A stretch of 64,000 nucleotides of DNA from Telopea speciosissima (lineage: Eukaryota; Streptophyta; Magnoliopsida; Proteales; Proteaceae). The translations under genes were made by a program, and so were the position numbers. The DNA lies in assembly GCF_018873765.1 (NCBI RefSeq), contig NC_057925.1:946927-1010926 (forward strand). The letters run 5' to 3'. The notes under the pieces are model-generated. The model ran no database searches and was not told where the DNA came from. It saw nothing but the letters and a program-made list of their open reading frames with translations. Shown here piece after piece: positions 47,711-58,134 of the stretch; position 1 is the stretch's first letter, and each line of letters begins with the position of its first letter.

Positions 47711-47938
47711 TCAAGGTCGGATGCAGATGTGGTTTCAGAAAACTGAAACCGAGTGTAAATCCGACCTTCACAGGGACTCAGGACAATTTTGGTCAAGGTC
47801 GGATGCAGATGTGGTTTCAGAAAACTGAAACCGAGTGTAAATCCGACCTTCACAGGGACTCAGGACAATTTTGGTCAAGGTCGGATGCAGATGTGGTTTT
47901 AGAAAACTGAAACCGAGTGTAAATCCGACCTTCACAGA
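47711..47938. repeat. 82-bp self-complementary tandem array in the 5' LTR
   Basis: Three units with starts at 47711, 47793 and 47875, a period of exactly 82 bp. The inner stem GGTTTCAG-AAAA-CTGAAACC is perfect in the first two units. The third has TTTTAG on the left side. The solo LTR retains only one diverged unit near 49330-49400. Confidence 0.85.
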
Positions 47939-48492
47939 ATCCTACGCGGGAAGGTAATTTCAGGGTGGTTTCTTGCAGGTCTGAACCCACATGTAAACCC
48001 TCACACCTTCAGGTCCAAAATCCGAAGGATTCCCCTCCAAGGACCCCATTTCAAGTGGTTTTAAAGCACAAGGACTTCTAGAAAACTCCATCCTAAGCTC
48101 ATTAGGGTCCAACCTTAAATCTCTCAAATGGCAATGAGAACCCTCACATTAGAGCTCATAATGGAGTGAAATAACTCCACCATAGCTTGGCTTTAAAGCT
48201 CCATCGACTCCCTAGGTTCCAAGAGAGATCTAGGTCAATCTCTCCCATTACCCAACCCCTTTTAAAATCCAAAATAGAAGAAGGAAGAAGGTTCAATAGC
48301 TTACCTACCCCCAAGATGAGAGCTCCACGATTTATGGCCCAAGAGATGGGGTCTCCACCTTCCTCCAAGCCTCTCTCTCCTTCCTCTTTCTCTTCCTCTC
48401 CTCTTTCTCTCTCTCCTCTTTCTCTCCTCCACGATTTAGGGTAGAAGAGGATGATGAAGGAGAAGTAATGTTCTCTCTCTCCCTCATGGACT

Positions 48493-48501
48493 CATTTATA
48501 A
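48493..48501 (-). promoter_or_regulatory. Candidate LTR TATA box (5' LTR)
   Basis: On the minus strand TTATAAATG is followed within about 30-60 nt by a GAGA-rich leader. The same site occurs in the 3' LTR at 37816-37824, and a variant CTTATAAATAAG occurs in the solo LTR near 35096. Conservation in all three copies supports it as the U3/R promoter. Confidence 0.5.
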
Positions 48502-50855
48502 TAAATGGGTATTTGGGTACCTCTAGTCAAATGGGTCATGAGGCCTAATGGGTCAACCCATTAGTCCTATGTGGATAAGTGGATGGAATAACCCATCATT
48601 GGGTCAATAGGTTATATGGGCCTGCCCACAACCTCAATTAGGGAAAAGCCCATTCTTAGATGGGTTCATATGAGATGGGTATAAGTCCCCAATGTACTTC
48701 CTAAAGGTACGCGGGACCCGAACTTAAATTATTCCCTTCTCTCATGAAATAGCTCGAGCGGTTCAAGCCCGGACCCGCACTTCGAGGTTACCAAGGGAAG
48801 AATAATTAATAAGTCTTGAGGCTAGAACTTACTTTTCCCCTGTCATGGTTTATTACCCATGACCCGAACACTTCGCCACGGCAATGCTAAGCTCATCACC
48901 GAACGAATTATCCAAGCGAGGTGACGGTCCGGATGCTCTCTCCCGAACTCCTCGCTTCCCGGGCTGGTACTTGGAGGGTAATCGACGAAGTCGCCGTCAA
49001 CGAACTTTCCCCACGGCGGTTGAGGAATCTTTCCTCCACAGCAAACCCGTCTTGTGGTCAACGATTTTGTAGCTAGGTTTGACCATCATGGAGAACAGGT
49101 CACCAGCATACATGGCAGCGGTATCTACACGTCACGAGAAGAAATGATATTTAATTATATCCCGGGGTACGGGTATAACATCTTATGCTTTAAAACCACT
49201 TGAAAATGGAGCCCTTGGAGGGGGATCCTTCGGATTTTGGACCTGCAGGTGTGAGGATTTACATGTGGTTTCAGACCTGCAAGAAACCACCTTGAAATTA
49301 CCTCCCTGAGAAGGCCCCTAGGAAGCTCGGATTTATGGGCGGTTTCATTTTTCTGAAACCACATCTGCAACCGACCTTGACTGAAACTGTCCTGAGCCCC
49401 TGGTTTCCTAGGATTTACATGTGGTTGCGAATTTGGGCATGAAACCACTCCCCGCAACCACTCTTTTCGAAACCTTATACTTAAGTGATTATGGGAGAGC
49501 TTTTGGGGGATCCTTTCCCTTCGCTCGTTTAACCTTATTTTACTCTTTGTTTAGGTTAACATATCCATCTTGTGGCTTATTGCTTGATCGAGGCGACAAC
49601 TTACAATCTTGGTGCTTGGCAGATACATTGTGAGTGGGTTTGGTTGTTTGGGCTTGATATTATTATTGCATTATATATTATGTAATCATTATAATTAATA
49701 AGCATGTTTGCGCATATTGCATACTTTTATATATAATTGTTATAATGTTGATTGGAAATGTTGTACTTTGATGGGTCTCGGTGCCGGTGGGTACCGGTGC
49801 CGGAACCCCGAATACTATATACATTTATGGAGAAATTATGTTGAATGTCATGTTGAACTGTATGCTCCGTGCCGTGCTGGTAACCGGGCACTAAACCAGA
49901 TGAAAAGTTGATGCGCCCGGATTACCTCTCGGGACGATAGGACTTGCATGTAGTATATTTGTGGCTAGGATTTCACACCCTTATGCTACGACCCTTACCA
50001 ACAGGGGTTTAGGTGTTGGGTAATCGGACACGGATTTCGTGGAGGTGGAAGAGGCCATCATGGTAGTATTGGTTATCGGGGTCTGCCACTGAGTGGTCTT
50101 GGAGGCTTCGATCGGCGTAGGTCTCACGTGACAATTGAGGTTTCATTGTGGCGATAAGTTAAGTGACCCACAGTGTCTCCCGAGTTGTCACAATAGCATA
50201 TGCCATTGACTTAGTTGTTTGTTAGGTGGAAAAATGGACTTAACATGTGCATGCATCATTGGACTATGTGAATTGCGTGTTTGTGCATCCCCATCCCCTC
50301 ACTGACTCAGTGGAGCTAACCCCCTCGTGCGCACACTTTTTAGATTATGATGCAGGTGACGGATATCTCGCGGGACTTGGAGTTCAGCCCTCGGGATACG
50401 ATGAGATTGGTGAGGAGGAACCGGAGGCCGTGTTTGAGGAACATGGCGACGGGTGTCCTTGCGATGATTGTGCCTACGGGCCGTGAGGATATTCAGGACT
50501 TGATCCCTTTTGATTTACTTTTGGGGCTAAGGCCTATGTTGAAATACTTACTGTTATACCATTTTTGATAGTTATTAGATGGTCATTGGAAATGTAACTA
50601 ATTACTGTATTTATCATCTAGCCTTTGAACATCTTGTAACTATTCGATTTATACGCTTCCGCAATACTACTGATCCTTGGAATGTAATATTCCTTTTTCC
50701 GCGATCTAATGTTATATTGTGTTAATATTGATCATGACTGTGCGTTGGGACACTGCGTCAGTGATCCAGGCGGTTTAGTAGGATGACACGCGTCGTCCTA
50801 GTCACCCTTTATATGATATTATATTCCTTGGCTGGAATAGGGGCGTGACACCAGG

Positions 50856-52404
50856 GTTCCCATGGGAAACCATGGGAAACCCTAAAATTAAATGGGGCAC
50901 CCATGGGACACCATGGGCTAACCTAGGGTGTGCAATACCCTAATTTTGCAGTATATTGGTTTGCCACGGTGAACCATAATGATCCCATGGACCGTAGTTT
51001 GACCTACACTAATATAATCTTACTTGTATTTATGGCTCAGGTTGTGAGGGGCAATCTAGTAAGTAGTCCATCTGACCTAAACCCTAGTTTCCCTACATAT
51101 ACTAGCTGGAGGCAGCAGCCTGGGTATTCCAAACTTGATATACAGGGTGTAATGCTTTAAGCAACCTATTGCTTAAACCCTAAACCCTAACATGATCATC
51201 ATCAGATCATCACTATTCAATTCTATAAAGCTACAGCCTTAATATTATCATTCAAATAAGGCACAAGACCCTTGAGTGCAATTAGCTTAAAGCTTCAGCA
51301 GAGAGGTAATTAAGAGGCTTGCTAGAGGTTTCTTATGATGAACATATCTAGCTCACCAAAATTGGCTTTGTCAAGCAGAATATACAAACAATCTGCATAT
51401 GCATATTCTCTTCCCCTGCATTATAATGTAATGTTGTCTTTCCACATTATTAGAATTTCAAGTTGGAAGTTGGAACACACCTATCAAACAATATTTTTCC
51501 TCTGTTAATTAGGTAATGAAAATATGTGCAATTTGGACTCAACTTTAACTGAACAAAAATTAACTGGGCTGGTCAGACTTGGGCTCAATTTGATTAGAAA
51601 ATTTACCAATTCCCTAACCCAAGTTCATGTACGGCCCATATGCACCCAACTTGCATCCTCTACCCAGTTGGATCACATTGAATACATCACTTGGGCATAC
51701 AGAGGTTCCCCATGACACCAAAGTGGAGGGCCAGTGGGAGACGGATTCATTCAGTAAGGGATTGATGTCTTGGGATTGATTTTTTCCCACTTTTTACACA
51801 GAATTTTTTTGAAACAAAGTCCATGGAACAAGAGTTCTTTTGAAGAGGGAATAAGCTGTAGTTGAGAGGAAATTGACAGATATGGGAGCCCTATATAACT
51901 TATACTAGGTAGGGACCTTGAACTAACAATAGCCCATGTAAACCCACTCTATATATTAAGGTTCAGATTAGGTTTCGTTTATTCCCATGTATAAAAGATG
52001 AAAAAAGAAAATATTCTTGTAAAATAAGATTTTTATTATTTATTTTAAAATTTTTAAAAAAAATTAAAAAAATTCATATAAAATATCATTTACACAAGGC
52101 CTAAAAGGGACTAGTGATAGCCACATGAGTGAGTGTAGTGGTAGGCCCTAATCACTAAGTATGTTCCAACATGCTAGTGTGCAATTAGGATTCCCATTGC
52201 TCAATGTGATCTCTACCCTAAGAAATGAATGTTGTAACCCAAAAGCTGATCACAATGTTCATAATGATTGAAGTGGCTCACATAATTTAATTGGGGTCTC
52301 CACTCTTCAATTGACACACATTGAATTTTTGCCATAAGTAAACCAAGACAATAGGACATGAGGTATGGATGTCAAAAACATTTTTAAAGGTGATTCTTAA
52401 GATT
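50856..52404. other. Intergenic, no gene seen
   Basis: It begins with CCATGGG-rich near-repeats at 50860-50925 that continue the pre-insertion host sequence from 34378. AAACCCTAAACCCTAA at about 51175 is a double telo-box. The 60-80 codon frames show no domain. Confidence 0.5.
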
Positions 52405-52790
52405 TTTTTTTTTTTTTGGTAAATAGAGTATATCATAGATAACGTGAGAGCTCATGGCTAAAGGTTACAAAGATCACATAGCCATGGAACGGAAATAGGC
52501 CAAACCATCGTACACTTCACTGATAGGACCATCTTTGCCAAGGAGTCAGCCATGATGTTAATCTCCCTTGGAACAAAGTGAAAAGAACAAGACACAAAGT
52601 TACCTGAGAGGTGAAGAATGTCTTCCAAGACAACCCTCAGAACAAGGGGTGTTAAAGAAATCCCATTTTGTAAAACCTGAGATGAAGGGATTCCTTCATC
52701 GATAGCCATTATTGCACTTAGATTGGTATAAGGATAATAAAGGATATTTTCAACATCCAATACATAGAAGAGGAGTAACAATGATGATAG
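52405..52790 (-). mobile_element. 5'-truncated L1 LINE with RNase H-like tail
   Basis: The minus strand encodes a C-terminal RNase H-like (RVT_3) segment: FHFVPREINIMADSLAKM, then VWPISVPWLCDLC. After the stop come a short 3' UTR and a poly(A) tail, seen as the T-run at about 52406-52418. Only about the last 107 codons remain, with no RT or endonuclease, so it is a dead-on-arrival copy. Confidence 0.75.
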
Positions 52791-53179
52791 ATTTGTGGAT
52801 GAACACTTTATAATGGGTGAAGGAAAACTTTAGCCATAAGGCTATGCTTGGTTCTTCTAAACAAAGTTCACTAATAGAAAACTCTAGAAAGATGAGTTTT
52901 CTATTAATGCTAGACAACAATCCCATATACCATATCCATCCAATCGCTTGCACTCTCATTGCCACCTTCTTTTGCTTCTCTCTCCCTCTCTCTTTCTCCT
53001 GCCTCTTATATTTTGGTAGTGAGTCTTTTTTTTGTTGGAGGGGGGGGGGGGGGATGGGTGTTTGGACATTGGACTTGCTTTCTCATCGTTTAGAATTCAT
53101 TATGGTTCCTTCCAAATTGTTCTGTTTTCTTTCTTTCTTGTTAGAACATCATGCATTCCATTCTCTAAGCACCATAGGT

Positions 53180-53674
53180 TTAGATCATACCTGGAGTGAA
53201 CGGAATCGCAACAGAAGGGATGATTGGAGTCGACTTACAATTACGAGCACACCGCAATCTCTTTTTATGAAGAATTTGAATGATTATCTCAAGAAGTCCA
53301 CACTTTATAAGAGAATCAACAATAAGGTTCCTCAGTTCAATTTCATCCTTCGACAGCGACTCTGATTCTAGGTTTGGATCATTGTGTTCTTCTCCAGTAA
53401 AAATCTTTTCATCCGTCAAAATTTCAATTACTCCCAGAGTATCAATAACAATTCTTTGGTTCTTCAATCGTTTTATGGCTCTTTGAAGATTTTCTTCAGG
53501 TTCTAGGAATACTTCTCTCCCTTCCCCAGTCTCCGATAACTTGTTCCGTTGCAGTTTGTTTTGGCGAACGCATTCAGCGAAACTCGCAACTATATCCTCA
53601 AGATCCTGCGGGAGTAGTTAGGCTCCAAGGAAGGAGTCTTCTACTTTGATCTTCGGGAAATCACTGTCACTCAT
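53180..53674 (-). pseudogene. Unidentified coding fragment with an internal stop
   Basis: From an ATG at 53674 the frame reads MSDSDFPKIKVEDSFLGA, meets a stop at 53618-53620, then continues open for about 145 codons to 53180. It includes LLPQDLEDIVASFAEC and RAIKRLKNQRIVIDTLGVIE. The acidic, Leu/Lys-rich composition and lack of other stops look like real former coding sequence. A GTAAGT donor near 53232 and a CAG/GTATGA near 53192 could end a first exon. I do not recognise the family. It could be a captured gene fragment, or a first exon with a nonsense change. Confidence 0.45.
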
Positions 53675-53699
53675 GGTAAACTTGTTAAAGCAGAGTGAG

Positions 53700-56124
53700 A
53701 GTGGGAGGAAGGTATAATGGCGGAGTGATAACGAAAGAGAAATTATTCAAATCCAGAATCTGAGTTCCGAGAGACAATTCTTCTCTTTTCTTTTTCCCTT
53801 TCCTTCCCCCTTCTTTTTTTTAATTCACAAAGCTGCTGCCCCAGACCCGCAGGCATTTTTTGGACATTTCTAATACAAAAAATGTCCCATGACTTTTAAG
53901 AAGACATTAAATTTGGGACACCAGAGTTGCTCTAGTGGTTCTTGCCTCCCTTGTCAAAAGTTAGTTTTGGGTTGTTTGGGTTGGATTTTGTCAACCATCC
54001 ATATTTTCTTATGTACTTTCTCTCTGATTTGGCCAAAAATTTGATATGTGAGCATAGGACTCTAAGACCCAAATTTGCTCCCCTTCTTTTCTTTGAAAGT
54101 TAGGGAAAGGATCTACACGACACTTGTGTGTAGATATTTTCACACACCCCTTCACAAAAAAAAATGATTCATAATCTAGGGTTCCCATTCGCTCGAAATA
54201 GTACTATGGCATCATGGGAAAGAAACCCTCTCCCAGACTTGAAATAGAAAATTGCATAACAAGGGAATTTACACTTCTTCCCATTCTATACGATAATTGC
54301 ATAGAACAATGGAAGCAGGAGAGGTACACACGATCCAAATGTCCAAAGTGTCCTAAGCATTGCTCCCTAAGCCCTGTCGAAGTGCTAGAACCAATGGATG
54401 AAGATCGAGATTTTCTTTTCAAAAGGAAAACCTGATCCAACAAAGCAACTTGTATCACCTTAAAACTAAGATCGGTTCTAAGTCATCCCGAGTTGACTTA
54501 ACCAATACAATCTAGATTCCTACTCATTTAGTTTATATGTGCAGTGATGAGCCAACTTACCTACGGTGGGTTCACTTTATTGGTTCCCCCCAACAATTTG
54601 CACTAGTCATGGTTTTAAAAAATTGGATCCATATTGGTAGAATGACTTATTAATCCCAATTTTTAAGGATATTTTTGGATTCGTCCATGAGTGCACACAA
54701 ATTTCTCTATTGCCCATTTTCTCAATATTTTATAGTTACTTAAAAATACAGAAAATCAATAAAACTTACCTCTAGAAACAAGATGTATAGGACTTTTTGA
54801 ATACAAATAAAATTTAAAAACAAGGATCATTACTTAAAAATATATGATTTATTTTTCTTATTCTGTTTTTTAGGGTTTTGGCCAATTATGTCCGATACTG
54901 GACTGATTATGATCCAATCCGAATTGAAATTGATGGAAATCAATCCTATACCTGATTTCGAGTTTTAAAACTTGGCACTAGTCTATTTCAATTAAATTTT
55001 CTTCATATTTTAATAAGATATCTAAATTAATACACTCACTTATAATTCGGTAACTCACACTTCATTATCAAATTAGATATTTTAAAAGAAGTATATAATA
55101 TGAGAATTTGTAAAAATGAGGAAACACTATCCATGTATGGGATATTTTGCTCCTTTCCCTTGCTTATACAATGAGATAAATAAATATGGTAAAAGCCTAT
55201 GATGATTAAAAATAAAAAAATAAAAAAAAAATACACGATTTAATGTATCAGAATCATTGAACATTGACACCGATACTAATACGAATTGATTGTTTTGACC
55301 AAAAAGTGATTCAAACATCAATATTTAAATTATGCTTGATATCGGTTTGATATAGCCCGACTGACTAGAACCGATACAAACACCAATATTGATACCTACA
55401 ACCTAGATGACAAGAAGCTTTTATACCCATAAGGGTGTCAATTTCGGAGTAGAACTGACCCATTAGGAATTAGAATTGGACCACCCATTAATTTACTGGT
55501 AATGTTCTAGGCTTTTGGAGTTGATTAGTTTATTGGCTCGTCCGGTTCTCCTAGCGATTTCGGAACCAATAGACCAATTAAGAACCGTTGGAACCAGAAC
55601 CCTTAGACCTAGTATACATTGTGATAAACCCTTGGATTTGATTTTTTTTTTTCGTTTTTTTTTAGAGCTTTAGATAAAATAGTGACAGTTATGAGTGACT
55701 GCAAGGTTGCAAGGGAGATCCAACATGTGATGGAATGTTGTTGACACATTGAGACCATGATCCAACAATTGTAAAATACAATATTCCATTTCCAATTCAT
55801 AGAGACCATGATTAAAGCTATCACACATTATTTTTATTGGCAATTTCATAGATCTATGAGATAAGAAAAGGAATTACAAAACAGGTAGAATTACAAGACA
55901 GAGTAAGTATATAATAAAGACAAACTTACTTATTTTATAATTAATATTTTCTTATCTCGTAGATCAAGGCAATCTCCCCTTCTTTTTATCTATCTTTTAC
56001 ATATATTCTCTAATCCTATTATATGTTGTTCAAAAAAAAAAAAAAAAAAAAACCCACCGATTATATGCTTTTATCCCACTCTATTTTAAACTTTCATTTC
56101 TTCCATTGATTTGGGATACTTGGA
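53700..56124. other. Intergenic, repeat-derived
   Basis: No gene seen. Degenerate CGAT-rich repeat patches occur at about 54600-54975 and 55240-55400. The frame at 54204-54458 has no recognisable domain. Confidence 0.5.
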
Positions 56125-56278
56125 AAATGCCTCTTAGAGTGGTGGTAGCTGCCATTGTAGTAGAGCATTAGCCTACGTCCAGGGAGAGGTTGCATATTCA
56201 ACTCTTCCTCCCATCGGATGTGTACATCCTATTATTCTCTCTTGCTCTTCTCCCTCAAAAAAAAAAAAAAAAAAAAAA
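56125..56278 (+). mobile_element. SINE-like element with poly(A) tail
   Basis: A tRNA-like head (GTGGTAGCTGCCATTG, TAGTAGAGCATTAGCC) is followed by a degenerate B-box region (GGTTGCATATTCAACTC). A body of about 70 bp and an A-run at about 56257-56278 complete it. No target duplication could be matched, so the call is tentative. Confidence 0.45.
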
Positions 56279-58134
56279 CCTCCACCCTCAAAAACCCTTC
56301 CTTGAGTTGGGACGCCAACCACCAATGGCTTATAGAATCTAGACCCAAACAAAAAAAGCTTTGAGATATTTGGTTATCTTTATACTTATGAAAACATTTA
56401 ATTATTTGAATACTTAGGAAAAGATATTTTATCTTTTTTTTTTTGATAGAAAGGAAAAGATATTTTATCATTTGTATGTTTAAGAATTTTTTGGATTTTG
56501 AGCACTATAATTCATAGAACCGATTAAGAACCAGAACCAGCCCACCTGTTAATCAAAAGTTTTGGATCTTAATTTGTGGTCTGGTTCTGATCATGACCCC
56601 TTAAAGATGAAACTATTAAGAAATCATACCAATTACCTAGACCAAACCAATTTACAACCCTACCCGAAACCTAACCAAACCAAAAACTCCAAAAGAAGTT
56701 AAAAGAGAAAAGATTTAAAAAAAAAAAAAAAAAAAAAAACCAAAAAGGGAAAGAAGAGGAAACCTTCCCAATGATCCCATGCATGGACTCTAATGTGGTT
56801 TGGCATTGGCTTCTTTCCCATGTAGTTGGTGTTGGGTGTGGCGTTGGTAACTTGGTATGGAATATGCATTGTGCCATGGTGCCATGCTCTCTCTCGCTCT
56901 TTCTCTCTCTCTCTCTCTCTCCTTCCTTGTGAAAACTTCTCCTTCTCCTCCACGCCGCCTCTCTTCCTGACCTTACCAATACCATCTCCATCCCCTTTGC
57001 ATTTCTCTCTTAATTTACCATAAGACCCCACCGTCTCTCCCACCTTTCTCTGTGTCGCTGCAAAAACACCAAGACCGAAGCTTTTCTTTCTTTCCTTTTT
57101 TAACCGATGATGGATAACTCTTCTCTCTAATGCCGGCGCTTCCCTCACTGGTACATCTCTATTGACGTATACTTGCATCGTTCATTCCTTTCTTCATCCA
57201 TCTATCGCTCAACATCTCCTCTTTCTTATCTATGGACTCTGTTTTCCTTTCTTTCTTTGATAGTAGTGTTGGATTTCCGCAATCGCGGTTACTTCTTATG
57301 TATGATTGCAGTGGGTTTTGCGATTTTTCTATTTTTGAGTTTGGTTTTTGATGGTCAGGGTTTTAGGGGTTTTGGTACATTTCATTTTCATGGATTGATC
57401 GAATTCAGTTCGGCTTTCTGAATTATTGCGGAAAATTCCGTTTTCTTTCCCACTCTTTATTTTTACCTGGTCGTACGGCTTTCCGGACGTCGTCGAAGAA
57501 TTCGAGGAATGACTCCTTGGTAATCTGTTTGACGATGATGATCGTGGTTATGAAAGCTTTGCATTTGTCTTGTTTTCTGGGACTGGATTTTGTGCATTGA
57601 TCCTTTTTCTCGTGTGAAATCTGTTGGTGTTGACTGGATGCCTACATGACTGTGCCTCTCGGTTATAGTGGTTTCTCTGTGGGTTGGGACTTGGGAGAAT
57701 CGGATGACGATGATGAGTTTCAACACTTTGGTTTCAATGGGTTTTCTGCAAATATAATAAATATACAGGCTTTCGTCTAAACGAAGTCATGAATTTTATA
57801 ATCTGGTTGCCCTGGATGATGGGCTTGAATTAATGAGTATTCATGCCTCTTATGTTATTTGATAATTTCTGGTAGACGAAAAAGTAACGTTGGTTGTTCA
57901 TTTGTTCAGCGATGAGTGTTGGTTCCGTAGTAAATTTGATGGGGTTTTTTAACGTTTCAGAATAAATTAGATGACTTATTTTGCCGTTTCTGTTATTTAC
58001 TGCAATGTCATCCCTTGAGTCAGTTTTCTAACCGGTATAGAGGTTGCAGGGCTTGTCCTTAGATCTGCATTGTCGATTAGAGCTGGCTCTGTTCGGCATC
58101 GCATTTTGGTTTCAATCTTTTTGCCATTCAGAAG
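56279..58134 (+). promoter_or_regulatory. Upstream region and probable 5' UTR of the PUF gene
   Basis: A pyrimidine microsatellite (CT-rich, about 56885-56925) and C/T-rich leader precede the gene. A donor-like TCACTG/GTACAT near 57150 and an acceptor-like AGGTTGCAG/GGCTTG near 58047 suggest a 5' UTR intron of about 0.9 kb. No upstream coding exon is evident. Confidence 0.4.

Larger units (their letters stand above)
35582..49180 (-). mobile_element. Full-length Ty3/gypsy chromovirus (Tekay/Del-like), minus orientation
   Basis: A 13.6-kb element flanked by a TCTTA duplication (35577-35581 and 49181-49185). The LTRs are at 35582-38508 (3' LTR) and 46244-49180 (5' LTR), each bounded by TG...CA. 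In element order: 5' LTR, primer-binding site, an antisense extra ORF, gag, pol (protease, RT, RNase H, integrase, chromodomain), polypurine tract, 3' LTR. The domain order with integrase after RT defines Ty3/gypsy. The chromodomain and LTRs near 3 kb point to the Tekay/Del clade, which is an inference. Gag-pol is frame-broken, so it is probably not autonomous as read. Confidence 0.93.
46244..49180 (-). repeat. 5' LTR of the inner Ty3 element
   Basis: 2937 bp. In element orientation this is the upstream LTR that would drive the genomic transcript. It ends next to the primer-binding site at 46229-46240. It carries the same three-unit 82-bp array as the other LTR. Confidence 0.93.
34384..50850 (+). 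mobile_element. Solo LTR of a Ty3 element, split by a nested full-length element
   Basis: The LTR begins TGTTTTACCC at 34384, runs to 35581, and resumes at 49186 to end in GGGGCGTGACA at 50850, for a joined length of about 2.86 kb. It is the same LTR family as the inner element but in the opposite orientation. A 5-bp direct repeat CCAGG at 34379-34383 and 50851-50855 marks the original insertion. There is no internal region of its own, so it was reduced to a solo LTR, most simply by LTR-LTR recombination, before or after the second insertion. Confidence 0.92.

Noticed and set aside
51175..51192. AAACCCTAAACCCTAA, telomere-like
   Set aside because: Two units only; a common telo-box promoter word, not an interstitial telomere array.
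56699..57178. 159-codon minus-strand frame
   Set aside because: Driven by purine-rich microsatellite (RERERE runs) and poly(A); no domain.
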